Shown here: positions 41,877 to 50,536 of the stretch, in pieces
Numbering within the stretch: position 1 is the stretch's first letter
How the letters are laid out: the number at the start of each line of letters is the position of its first letter
Origin: UBA11740 sp049273695
Lineage (GTDB): Bacteria > Acidobacteriota > Blastocatellia > Pyrinomonadales > Pyrinomonadaceae
Direction: 5' to 3'
NCBI GenBank assembly: GCA_049273695.1
Contig: JBASRE010000050.1
Location: 65,512-129,511 of the forward strand
Length of the DNA stretch: 64,000 nt
Notes under the pieces: model-generated
Databases searched by the model: none
The model's input: only the letters and a program-made list of their open reading frames with translations
What the model was told of the DNA's origin: nothing
Position numbers and translations under genes: made by a program

Positions 41877-44102
41877 TTATTTCTCGCCCGGCCGGTATCT
41901 GAACACTGCCTGGGCATCGACCTCGGCCGCCGTGAATGCAACCTTCTTCAGTTGGCCCTTCGCGAACATCTCGGCCTGATCCGCAAACCAGGGTGACTCT
42001 CGACGCGCGCTCTGCCCGTATGCCAGTACGGAAAAAGCGCGGGGCACCTCACCGAACTCCACGGCGAGCACCCACCCGTCCCCACCCGTCGCGGCGAGTT
42101 TTCCGTCAGTATCTCTCGCAAACGACAGCGTCCGGAAACATCCTAACGAACCGGCGCAACCTCCGACCGGAACGTCAACAATGCCGCGCCGCACGCGATG
42201 GACGTCTCCCCAGGCAACGTCGAAACTTCCATACCGGCGCGCGGTTTCCGCCACGGCCCAGTTGAAGGACTCAATTGCGCGGACCGGGTCCGCCAGCCCG
42301 CGCGGCGTGTTGAATGGATCGGCGTCAGTCCAAACTTTCGCGAAGCGCTTTTCATCAGGCAGAGGCGTGCGGTTCGGCGGGCGCAAACCTGAATACTCGG
42401 CCCACCACACCTCGAAGAGTGTCGCACCTTTGCTCTCAGGCGCCGCGGTATTGTCCCAGCGTTCGAGCAACGCGATCGCCGTCGCGACGTCACCGGTCGG
42501 TTCTTTCGACTTAACAGCCGCAATCAGATCCGCTTTCACTCGATCGGCCAGTAACATCCGATAACTATGCTTGAGCCGCACCACGTCCTCGAGACTCAAC
42601 TTTTGGTCACCGCCGATTAGCTGGATAGCCAGTTGACCGCGCAAAGACAGATCCGGCTTTTCAAAATTCGGAAAGGCGTTGCTGGTATCGACCGGGCTTT
42701 TGACGTTCGTGAAGTGTGGCGAATCGTTTTCGTTGTGAATATAACCGCCACGTGGGTTGAGGACTTGCGGCAACGACTCAAACGGAACGTAACGCGTCCA
42801 GACGTCGCGCATGTTGCGCGCCGGCGTAGCCACGGCATCGCCGCCGGTCGGATGCGGTAAGTGCGGCAAGGCAACGTTCCAAATGAAGTAGATATTTCCC
42901 GCGCGATCGGCGTAAGTAAAATTCGAAGTCACACGCGCGCGCAGCTTCATGGCTGCCTTCCATTCGTCCAGAGAAGTCGCGCGCATCATTCGCAGGAACT
43001 GTTCACCCGCGCGAAACTCCCCGTCTCCGCCAGTCTTAACGACGTAGATCTTCCCATTAGCGCGAAAGATCACGGGCCCGAGCGGCGTTGACCAGAACTC
43101 GCGCGTCTCAGTCGAAAGACCTTCGCCATTTCGAAACGTGACCGTCCTCAGCTCGCGAGTGAGCGGAAGCGAAGCGCCGTCGAATAGGTACGAGTCCGCG
43201 CTCTTCGGGTCAACATCCAGCGCGTAAACCTCAGCCAGGTCCTGCGTATTGTTGGTGGTTGACCAGCCAAGGTGGCGATTGAAGCCGCCGACTACAATAA
43301 ATGGACCACCAATGCGAAAGTCACCATAGAAATCGACGACGCCCGGCACGGTCAGATGTGCTTCGTAGTAGCCCGCGGTCCACACCAGATGGGGATTCCG
43401 CAACAAGATCGCTTTGCCGGATTTCGTCCGGCTGGGCGCGAATGCCCATGTGTTGGATCCTTCGTCGGGATTCTTCTGCGCACTCTCATTAGGAGGAGGG
43501 CGGGGCGTCTCAGGCGTGGGTGTTGGCGACGGCGACGGCGTGGGTGCCGGATTAATCTTCGCGAGAAAAGCTCTTGTCTTTCTGAGCGACGGTCCGGCGG
43601 CGTCGATAGCCGCCACGTCGTAACCACTGAGGTCCCTTGGCATCCGCGATGGAAACTCGGCGGGATGCAACTCGATATACCGGTTCAACCCGGCCGCAAA
43701 ACCTTCGTAGACATCGCGGGTTTCCTGATCGAGCAGGTGATAAGTCTGAATCACTCGATTGCGCAGAGGCAGCGCCAGAAAATCAGATTCGATGCCTGCG
43801 TAACCGTTGACCAGCGCCAACTGGCCACGCGCTTCCAAAACATTCAAGGCGGTTCGCGGCCCGTAATCTTCAGATTGGAGCCACGCGAGCGCGTAACCAG
43901 CCGCGCGCAGACTCTGAGCCCGGATGTGCGGAACGCCGTGCGCGGTGCGAATGATTTCAACCTGTCGCCAGAGTTGGGTTGCCGTCGACTGATCGATCTG
44001 CGGCTTAGAACTATTCGACGTCGCCTGGCCTTGAATAGTTCGAGTGAAGAACCCGACGCTGAACAGGGCCAACACCAGGCAAACTGAAAGAAGCTTTTTC
44101 AT
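41877..44102 (-). CDS. Penicillin acylase family Ntn-hydrolase, exported
   Basis: This 741-residue proenzyme has a signal peptide (1-26), an alpha chain to about 185, and a spacer with a Pro/Thr/Ser run (PTPSPSPTPTPETPRPPP). The beta chain begins at the Ser of EGSNTWAFAPSRT, which after autocleavage is the nucleophile. The oxyanion and substrate region is in GWSTTNNTQDLAEVYALD. Members cleave amides, including beta-lactam side chains and acyl-homoserine lactones, and the substrate here is unknown. ATG 44102 lacks a clear Shine-Dalgarno sequence. It is the last gene before the ROCO region. Confidence 0.9.
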   Translation of the reverse strand: MKKLLSVCLVLALFSVGFFTRTIQGQATSNSSKPQIDQSTATQLWRQVEIIRTAHGVPHIRAQSLRAAGYALAWLQSEDYGPRTALNVLEARGQLALVNGYAGIESDFLALPLRNRVIQTYHLLDQETRDVYEGFAAGLNRYIELHPAEFPSRMPRDLSGYDVAAIDAAGPSLRKTRAFLAKINPAPTPSPSPTPTPETPRPPPNESAQKNPDEGSNTWAFAPSRTKSGKAILLRNPHLVWTAGYYEAHLTVPGVVDFYGDFRIGGPFIVVGGFNRHLGWSTTNNTQDLAEVYALDVDPKSADSYLFDGASLPLTRELRTVTFRNGEGLSTETREFWSTPLGPVIFRANGKIYVVKTGGDGEFRAGEQFLRMMRATSLDEWKAAMKLRARVTSNFTYADRAGNIYFIWNVALPHLPHPTGGDAVATPARNMRDVWTRYVPFESLPQVLNPRGGYIHNENDSPHFTNVKSPVDTSNAFPNFEKPDLSLRGQLAIQLIGGDQKLSLEDVVRLKHSYRMLLADRVKADLIAAVKSKEPTGDVATAIALLERWDNTAAPESKGATLFEVWWAEYSGLRPPNRTPLPDEKRFAKVWTDADPFNTPRGLADPVRAIESFNWAVAETARRYGSFDVAWGDVHRVRRGIVDVPVGGCAGSLGCFRTLSFARDTDGKLAATGGDGWVLAVEFGEVPRAFSVLAYGQSARRESPWFADQAEMFAKGQLKKVAFTAAEVDAQAVFRYRPGEK

Positions 44103-44157
44103 AGGAAATTGCGTGGGAATACTTCCTCCCGGGGCGCGCGGTCATCTGCCAGCATCA

Positions 44158-44187
44158 TCCTAGGAGCGCGGGCATCCTGCCCGCATT
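44158..44187. repeat. GCGGGCATCCTGCCCGC hairpin
   Basis: GGAGCGCGGGCATCCTGCCCGCATTGTGC forms a hairpin in the 230-bp gap before the ROCO gene. Nothing else in the gap is gene-like, except the orphan gene end at 44244-44330. Confidence 0.55.
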
Positions 44188-44243
44188 GTGCGTCATTCTT
44201 TTCTTAAAGGCAGAACCCTTTCTTAGAGGCTGAAACGCAGTTG

Positions 44244-44330
44244 TCATGTTTTCTTTGAGCCGTTCTGTGGCAACTTATAGAATTCACGCGCCGGTTTCAA
44301 AGGCCGCAGCATCCAGTAAGGCCGGCGCTC
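44244..44330 (-). pseudogene. Orphan 3' end of the molybdopterin oxidoreductase gene
   Basis: On the minus strand this reads RRPYWMLRPLKPAREFYKLP and then QNGSKKT and a TGA. It has the same last residues as the intact gene at 47481-50513, but with a different final eight codons. It has no start of its own. It is best read as the original end of that gene, cut off when the ROCO unit was inserted. Confidence 0.75.
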
Positions 44331-44334
44331 TGGC

Positions 44335-47300
44335 TTAGTATTCGGTTTCGAACTTCGGATGGACCCAAAGGAACTCTTGCCGCTTGTTCTGGACGCGCAC
44401 CAGCCCACCGAAAGACGGGTCCTTCTCTTTCAACCACGAGTGCAGTTGTCGCAACACCGCGCCTTCCGCGCGAATCGTCGCACCGGAGCTGAGCTCAAGG
44501 TTGTCATTCTTGCCCAGCCACTCACGCATTTTTTCGCTACCCTTTAATAACGATTCCGCGCTTGCCTTTCCAAGCGCCAATTCCGCCTCGATTCCCTTAT
44601 AGTCGACTTCAGGTAGCCCCACTTTCGCGCTAGCGGCCACCACTGGCAGCATCAGACCCAGCGTGCTCGTTAGAACTTTGAGAAACGGCGCAGCCTTCAC
44701 CAGCCACTCACGAGGAAGATCGATCGTATAAACTCCCTTCTTCGGATCGTCTGAGAGTTGCCACACAGGCACTCGTGAATGTTCGCACCACAAAGTGAGG
44801 TTGAACTTGGCGCTGACCCATTTCGGACGGTCGAAGAAGCCGGGTTCTACCGGCTCGAAGCTAAACAGTCTCGGGCCTTCTTTAGCTTCGTCGAGCAGCG
44901 TGCGCATAAGGCCCGAGTAAGCCGCTTCAACCTTGCTTGCCGCCTCTCTACTCGCTGCGTCAACCTGATCGAAACGCCCGATGACTTCAGTGTGTTGGCC
45001 GCCGATCTGAGCGCGTACTGCTTCCAACGTCAGCTTCACGCCGGCGAAATTCGCCATTAACTCCAGCATTGGATCCGGATGAGCCGCGGGTGCATTGCCA
45101 AGCAGTTGTTCGACGCTCTGCCATTCATTGCAAATCGCGCACGGTTGTTCGGGGCGTCCGCGTTTTTTGTTTTCGAGCAACTTTCCGACTTCAAACAAGC
45201 CCTTGCACGGCTCACCGTTCGCCATTGGGACTAGGCACGGCACCGTCACCTCGCAGCGCATTCCTTTCCAAAAACTCTCAACCAGCCATTTCGCTTCGTA
45301 GGTAAGCGCGCCGAGGAAACTAGGCGGATAAGGCGAGCGGACGGTGATCCGGACGTCATTTCCCACATGCTCGAGAAACGCGCGCGCCCCGGTGTCATCT
45401 TCCAGGACAAGCCCGCGTTGCCAGTGCACGCTCTTTCCAAAATCCGCGCGGCCCAGCGAATATCTGTGCAGGCGCACGATCAGTTGGAAGAAAAGTCCTT
45501 CAGCGGTCGCCGATTGATTGTTCGCAGTTTCCACGATCCGGCAGATTTGAACCTGCTGCTCATCACCGGCTGAAGGGATCTGCGTCCATACACCCGCAAG
45601 AGCATCTTCGGGACGAACATCGGGGACCAACTGCGCGATCAGGCTCGTTCCATTCGCGCCGTCACGCTCGGCGATCCGATAGGACAAATCGAAACGTTCC
45701 ATCAGCCGCAGAAAGAGCGCGTGTAGAACTGTGGGATAGCGGTTCTCCTCCGGCCTTTCAGGATCATTCCACAGCGTTTCCAACCGGTCGAGTTTTACCA
45801 GTCCATGTCCCACATCGCGCGTTTCTTTGTCATCGAGCACAAAGCTGATGGCGGTTGCCAACAAGTCTGGCTTGAGCACGACGATGTCGCGAAGCGCCGG
45901 ATCGTGTTCGTAATGGATCAAATCACCAACGTGGTGACAAATGCGGAGCAACAGTCGGGCATCGTCTTCCTCGACCTCGTGTTCTTTGCAGATGGCAAAG
46001 ACTCGATCGAGTGGTAGGTAGGCTTCAGTGCTCCTCCGCAACGCTTCACGTGCTTCCTGCCAGTGCTTGGGAAAAGTCCGGCCCATCTCAGGAAGTGACG
46101 CCGCGACCCGCGTGATCGCATCTCTCAATTCCTTGATTCCGGTGCACTCGCCGATGCGCCGACCGGTCTTCTCATCAAGGTCCGGCGGCTGGCTATCGAC
46201 GTGCAAGAAATCTATGACCGTTTCTTTGTCGAAGAGATCCCAGATTTCCTGCCTGTCGATGTCCGGCTGTCGTTCCTTCGGTCCGCCGTGCGTGGCGACG
46301 ACGAGAATCTTGGCGTCCGGTTCGCGATGCTTCACCAGCTTGATCCAGTCTTTCACAAAACCCTGTTGCGGACCTTCGCGCGGTTTCCACACCACCAGAT
46401 AGACTGCCGGTGAACTGAAGAACAACTGGTGTGTCGGTCGGTAGACCCGCTGCCCGCCAAAATCCCAACCGTTCAGCGTAATCTCCGTTCCTCTGTCAGG
46501 GTCCGTCACCTTCACAGGCTTGATCTCAATTCCGTGAGTGGTGTCACGGCCGTCGATCCAATCATCGCCACGCAACGCGCCGAGTAGACAACTTTTCCCC
46601 ACCTCGCCTTCGCCGATCAGGATCAATTTCGCCTCGTTCAGTACCACCTGCGCTTCCGCTTTTGCGCGCAAGTAGCGTATGACAGCGGCGTAACCTTCGT
46701 TGTGGGCGCCTGCTAATTCGGGATTCAGCGGATTATTCTTAAGATTTAGTCGCTCCAAACGGCTCAATCGGCCGAGCGATAACGGCACATCAGTGAGATG
46801 ATTGTTGTAGACGTGGATGGTACGAAGATTGTGAAGCTCATCCAACCAATCCGGAAGTGTCTGCAAGCCGCAGGAACCCATCCACAACCCCTTGAGATTC
46901 TTGAGGTATCGAATTGCTTCGGGAAATTCCAGCAAAGGATTTCCGCCTGTGCCGTCCCCCAAGTTCAAGAGTTGAAGGTTTGAAAGGTTGACAAAGGCGC
47001 GCGGCAGTGCCTGAATTTGGTTTGCCTGTAGCCACAATGTTGTCAATCCTTGGAGCGATCCAATCGACTCGTTAAGTTCCGAGAGCCCCAAACCTGAAAC
47101 ACCTAGTACTTCCAATTGAGTGAGCTCACTAAGCCACTCGGGCAGCACGGGCAACTGGTTGCGGGAGACGTTGAGTTCTCTTAACAGCGTAAGTTGACTC
47201 AGCGGTTCTGCAAGCGTCGTCAATTGGTTGTTGGAAACGTCGAGCTTTCTTAGCTGCGTAAGTTGACATAGCCACTCTGGCAGCGTCCTCAATTGATTGT

Positions 47301-47469
47301 AGGAGAGGTCCAGCGACTGTAACTGCGTAAGTTGTGCCACCGACTCTGGAAGCTCCGTGAGTTTCGGTGCGTTCTTACTCAATGGGCTAAGTTTGAGTAC
47401 CTTCGCCCCGCGTCGCTTAGCGTCTTCTATTTTCTTTTCGGCTTCTCGATAAGCTTCGTCTATCGCCAT
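44335..47469 (-). CDS. LRR-Roc-COR (ROCO) GTPase
   Basis: A 1044-residue cytoplasmic protein. Residues 35-260 are nine or ten leucine-rich repeats (LTQLQSLDLSYNQLRTLPEW). The Roc GTPase domain spans about 280-440, with Walker A GEGEVGKSC, G3 DFGGQ and a G4 reading THGG instead of THxD. The COR domain spans about 460-620 (FPKHWQEAREALRRS, DDARLLLRICHHVGDLI). A Cys-rich segment has CLV, CKGLF and CAIC (near 755-790). The novel C-terminal part ends GGLVRVQNKRQEFLWVHP. Bacterial ROCO proteins are GTP-driven dimers, some suspected in immunity. The gene lies directly behind the oxidoreductase gene, with 11 bp between, and has no Shine-Dalgarno sequence. Confidence 0.9.
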   Translation of the reverse strand: MAIDEAYREAEKKIEDAKRRGAKVLKLSPLSKNAPKLTELPESVAQLTQLQSLDLSYNQLRTLPEWLCQLTQLRKLDVSNNQLTTLAEPLSQLTLLRELNVSRNQLPVLPEWLSELTQLEVLGVSGLGLSELNESIGSLQGLTTLWLQANQIQALPRAFVNLSNLQLLNLGDGTGGNPLLEFPEAIRYLKNLKGLWMGSCGLQTLPDWLDELHNLRTIHVYNNHLTDVPLSLGRLSRLERLNLKNNPLNPELAGAHNEGYAAVIRYLRAKAEAQVVLNEAKLILIGEGEVGKSCLLGALRGDDWIDGRDTTHGIEIKPVKVTDPDRGTEITLNGWDFGGQRVYRPTHQLFFSSPAVYLVVWKPREGPQQGFVKDWIKLVKHREPDAKILVVATHGGPKERQPDIDRQEIWDLFDKETVIDFLHVDSQPPDLDEKTGRRIGECTGIKELRDAITRVAASLPEMGRTFPKHWQEAREALRRSTEAYLPLDRVFAICKEHEVEEDDARLLLRICHHVGDLIHYEHDPALRDIVVLKPDLLATAISFVLDDKETRDVGHGLVKLDRLETLWNDPERPEENRYPTVLHALFLRLMERFDLSYRIAERDGANGTSLIAQLVPDVRPEDALAGVWTQIPSAGDEQQVQICRIVETANNQSATAEGLFFQLIVRLHRYSLGRADFGKSVHWQRGLVLEDDTGARAFLEHVGNDVRITVRSPYPPSFLGALTYEAKWLVESFWKGMRCEVTVPCLVPMANGEPCKGLFEVGKLLENKKRGRPEQPCAICNEWQSVEQLLGNAPAAHPDPMLELMANFAGVKLTLEAVRAQIGGQHTEVIGRFDQVDAASREAASKVEAAYSGLMRTLLDEAKEGPRLFSFEPVEPGFFDRPKWVSAKFNLTLWCEHSRVPVWQLSDDPKKGVYTIDLPREWLVKAAPFLKVLTSTLGLMLPVVAASAKVGLPEVDYKGIEAELALGKASAESLLKGSEKMREWLGKNDNLELSSGATIRAEGAVLRQLHSWLKEKDPSFGGLVRVQNKRQEFLWVHPKFETEY

Positions 47470-47480
47470 TGCTTTGTTGA

Positions 47481-50400
47481 CTAGCTCTGTTCAGCAGGCA
47501 ACTTATAGAACTCGCGCGCCGGTTTCAAAGGCCGCAGCATCCAGTAAGGCCGGCGCTCGCCATTGGGAGAGTACTCTGCCGCAGGTCGCGTCTGGGCCAG
47601 CCATTTTTTGTAGACTTCGCGCGACTTCGCGGTATCAACGTGAATGTCGCCGTAGCTGTCTTCGGGCGCAGCTTTGCGCACGCGCACGGCCTGATGCCAG
47701 CAGTGCATTCCGGAAATCGGATCGGGATGAACGGGGAAAGTCAGGTTCTGATGCACGCCGACATCGTTCCACCAGATGCGCAAACTGTCAGCGTCGCTGG
47801 ATTCATACGGCCCCGCGCCACGCTCGCGCTTCAATCCCCACCTGGTTCCATCGCGATCGAGTTTCACCGTCGCCATTAACTGGCGTTGGCCATTCTCGTG
47901 AACTTTCCAGCGTCCCATGTGATGGCTGCACGCGACGATGCCCGGCTTGATGCCTTCAGTCACCCACGCACGGACGACGAAATATCCAATCTCGGTTTCC
48001 ACGCGCACCAAGTCGCCGGTACGCACGCCTAACTTCGCCGCGTGACCCGTGTGCAGCCAAAGCGGATTTGTGTGCGCGATTTCATTCAGCCACTTCGCGT
48101 TCGCGCTGCGCGTGTGAATCTGAATCGGCAAACGGAAGGTGGAGATTAGAATTGTCTGATCAGCTTCGAGATTCTCAGGATGAACGTGACTCGCGATATA
48201 TGTGGGGATTGCGCACTCAGGCCAGCCCCAATCAGCGATCGTCCGCGAGAAAAATTCGAGCTTGCCGCTCTGGGTCGGGAAGCCGCGTCTGATTTCACCG
48301 TCGATGCTGACGCCCACAAGGCGGCGGCCATCGGCATCGCCATCTGGACTGGGAACCGGCACCACATTAGGCGAAGCCGGCTTCGGCGCGCGCGTGAATA
48401 CGCGGCCGAGTTCGTCTTCCCGTACATCGTCGAGCTCTTCCCGCGGCACGGTTTGCTCGTAAAGCGGACCGACTTTCTTCGAGATTTCAAACGAACCGTA
48501 GCGCCGCATGAACTCGAGCGGCGATAACTTCTCGGCGGCTGCCTTTTCAGGCAATCCCGGAACTGAGTTTTCAAAGATCCAGCCGTAGTACTCGTCAACA
48601 CCGAGACGCGTGCCCGGCTTTTTCTTCGATTCCACGAACTGTCGAATGCCCAGGCTTCCGTCGCGGTCGATGCGCCAAGTGAGCTCCATCCAAAATTCGT
48701 TTTCTTCCCAGACTTCACCGGGATTCACTTCGCGCGTATCCGTGACCTCATCTCCATTTCGCTGGCGCGCCGCGCGCATCACGGGTTGGCGAAAGCCGAG
48801 CCACTGCGCGTCGTGCGTTTCGTATGAATGAAGGTCGTGGCGCTCAGGCCCGAGCCCCATCGGCAAAATGTAATCCGCGAAATACGACGTCTCGTTCCAC
48901 ACCGGCGTCAGCGCAACGTGACAGCCAATTAGACTCTCGTCGGTAAGCGCCTCAATCCATGCGAAGCCATCGGGGTTCGTCCACACCGGGTTGTAGACGC
49001 GCGTGAAGTAGGTATCGAGTTTGCCGCGGCCGTCCTGCAAGAGATGCGGCAGCAGGAAAGACATCTCGTGCATCGACAGGGGAAACTCCTGCGGCCAATT
49101 CATCTCGCCCCACATCTTCGGGTGCGGCGGAGTGTAAATCGGCTTGGGCACAAACTTGTTCCACGCGTTGGGAAACACACCGCCTTCCGTGGCGACGGCG
49201 CCGAGCAGCGCATTCAACATGAACAGGCAGCGCGCGACAGACCAGCCGTGACTAATTCCCGAAGTCGCGCTGCGCCAATTGTGACTTGAGAAGCGGGTAC
49301 CGGCAGTTGCGACCAGCTTTGCGATCTCTTCAAGCGTTTTTGCCGCAACGCCTGACTCCTGTTCGGCGAATTCGAAAGTGTATTCGGCGTAGAGTTGTTT
49401 CAACTCTTGCTCGAAGGCTTGGAATGAGGCTGCCGGGTTTTCGCGCCGTAGGCGCGACATGTTTATAGAGTCCCCTTGCCTATTTGAACCTATGCTCTCA
49501 ACAAAATGCGACGAATTTTGTTGAGAGCGATCATCTGTTGCACGGTGGTCTATAAACATCTCGCCGCTCTGCGGCGATGAAGTACCCTCTGCCTTTTGCC
49601 TTCTGCTTTCTGCCTTATGTCCTAAGTATTCCGCCCAGTTCCACCAACGCCGCACAAATTCGCGATTGTAGAGATTGTTCTGAATCAGGTAGTTCGCAAT
49701 CGCTAACAGAATCGCCGCCTCCGATCCGGGATAAGGAGCGATGTAGTGATCCGCGTGCGTGGCTGTGTTCGACAGTCGCGTGTCCATCACGATCAGCTTC
49801 GCGCCGTTAGCCTTGCCGTCGATGACGCGTTGCGCGTGCGGATTGAAGTAATGGCCGGACTCGAGATGGGCGCTGATTAGCAGAATGACTTTCGCATTTG
49901 AGTGATCCGGGCTCGGCCGATCGAGCCCCATCCATAACTGATAGCCTTCGCGCGCTCCCGAAGAGCAGATGTTCGTGTGCGAGTTGTGACCGTCAACGCC
50001 CCAGGCCGCAAGAATGCGTTCGGTGAATCCATCTTCGCCGGGCCGGCCGACGTGATACATGATTTCCTGCCGGCGGTTCTCGACAATCGCTTTCCGAATT
50101 CGCGAGGCCAGATCGTCGAGCACTTCGTCCCAACCGACGCGCTCCCATTTTCCTTCGCCGCGTTTACCGCTCCGCTTCAGCGGATAGAGAATTCGATCCG
50201 GGTCGTTAACTTGATTGAGCGTCGCCGGGCCCTTGGCGCAATTCCGGCCGCGGCTGCCGGGGTTCTCGGGATTGCCTTCAAACTTCTGAATCTGGTTTGT
50301 GTCTTTGTCGATGTAGGCGAGCAGCCCGCACGCCGACTCGCAGTTGAAACAAGTCGTCGGCACAAGTTGATAATGCCGCTCTTTCCGCCGCGGCCAGGCC

Positions 50401-50513
50401 TGCGAATCAAGTTCAGTCCAATCATCCCAGCGCTCCTTGGGCGGAAACGCCGAAAGATGAATTCGTGAAGGGCCTGGGTAAGCGTGGTTCTTGTTTTTGA
50501 GCTCCTCTTTCAT
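47481..50513 (-). CDS. Molybdopterin oxidoreductase catalytic subunit with an in-frame repeat insert
   Basis: A 1010-residue DMSO-reductase family enzyme. The 4Fe-4S ligands are CFNCESACGLL and RGRNCAKG (near 53-97). The probable Mo ligand Cys is in THTNICSSGAREGYQL (near 200), and a molydop-binding C-terminal domain includes ISTFRLPIQIHTRSANAKWL. No Tat signal, so probably cytoplasmic. About 61 residues (GHKAESRRQKAEG...SRLRREN) are encoded by the composite repeat 49440-49622. The enzyme resembles polysulfide/thiosulfate reductase or assimilatory types. The substrate is unknown. ATG 50513 is preferred to TTG 50540. The partner is probably the FeS/NrfD gene at 52418. Confidence 0.9.
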   Translation of the reverse strand: MKEELKNKNHAYPGPSRIHLSAFPPKERWDDWTELDSQAWPRRKERHYQLVPTTCFNCESACGLLAYIDKDTNQIQKFEGNPENPGSRGRNCAKGPATLNQVNDPDRILYPLKRSGKRGEGKWERVGWDEVLDDLASRIRKAIVENRRQEIMYHVGRPGEDGFTERILAAWGVDGHNSHTNICSSGAREGYQLWMGLDRPSPDHSNAKVILLISAHLESGHYFNPHAQRVIDGKANGAKLIVMDTRLSNTATHADHYIAPYPGSEAAILLAIANYLIQNNLYNREFVRRWWNWAEYLGHKAESRRQKAEGTSSPQSGEMFIDHRATDDRSQQNSSHFVESIGSNRQGDSINMSRLRRENPAASFQAFEQELKQLYAEYTFEFAEQESGVAAKTLEEIAKLVATAGTRFSSHNWRSATSGISHGWSVARCLFMLNALLGAVATEGGVFPNAWNKFVPKPIYTPPHPKMWGEMNWPQEFPLSMHEMSFLLPHLLQDGRGKLDTYFTRVYNPVWTNPDGFAWIEALTDESLIGCHVALTPVWNETSYFADYILPMGLGPERHDLHSYETHDAQWLGFRQPVMRAARQRNGDEVTDTREVNPGEVWEENEFWMELTWRIDRDGSLGIRQFVESKKKPGTRLGVDEYYGWIFENSVPGLPEKAAAEKLSPLEFMRRYGSFEISKKVGPLYEQTVPREELDDVREDELGRVFTRAPKPASPNVVPVPSPDGDADGRRLVGVSIDGEIRRGFPTQSGKLEFFSRTIADWGWPECAIPTYIASHVHPENLEADQTILISTFRLPIQIHTRSANAKWLNEIAHTNPLWLHTGHAAKLGVRTGDLVRVETEIGYFVVRAWVTEGIKPGIVACSHHMGRWKVHENGQRQLMATVKLDRDGTRWGLKRERGAGPYESSDADSLRIWWNDVGVHQNLTFPVHPDPISGMHCWHQAVRVRKAAPEDSYGDIHVDTAKSREVYKKWLAQTRPAAEYSPNGERRPYWMLRPLKPAREFYKLPAEQS
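47497..47558. repeat. 62-bp direct repeat, right copy (left copy 44269-44330)
   Basis: This copy lies inside the living oxidoreductase gene and codes its last residues up to KLPAEQS. The other copy is 3,228 bp away. Only two positions differ, both in the stretch coding for ARE and F. Confidence 0.9.
49440..49622. repeat. Composite palindromic element inside the oxidoreductase gene
   Basis: Hairpin CGCGCCGTAGGCGCG, inverted pair ATGTTTATAGA / CTATAAACAT, hairpin CTCTCAACAAAAT-GCGACGA-ATTTTGTTGAGAG, hairpin TCGCCGCTCTGCGGCGA, and a TGCCTTT/TGCCTTC heptad array. It is 183 bp, exactly 61 codons. Confidence 0.75.
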
Positions 50514-50536
50514 GACGTCTCGGCACGCATCCTTGA

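Larger units (their letters stand above)
44269..47558. mobile_element. ROCO gene unit bounded by 62-bp direct repeats
   Basis: Direct repeats at 44269-44330 and 47497-47558 agree at 60 of 62 positions and begin GGCAACTTATAGAA. They hold the last codons of the oxidoreductase gene. The ROCO gene fills the space: its stop is 4 bp from one repeat and its start 27 bp from the other. No integrase or transposase is inside. One-step insertion of a circular form at a protein-gene end, or a copy made by template switching, would give this pattern. Confidence 0.55.

Noticed and set aside
44269..47558. Integrase, recombinase or transposase expected within the ROCO unit
   Set aside because: All frames were considered and only the ROCO gene and its shadows are present, so any enzyme must act from elsewhere.
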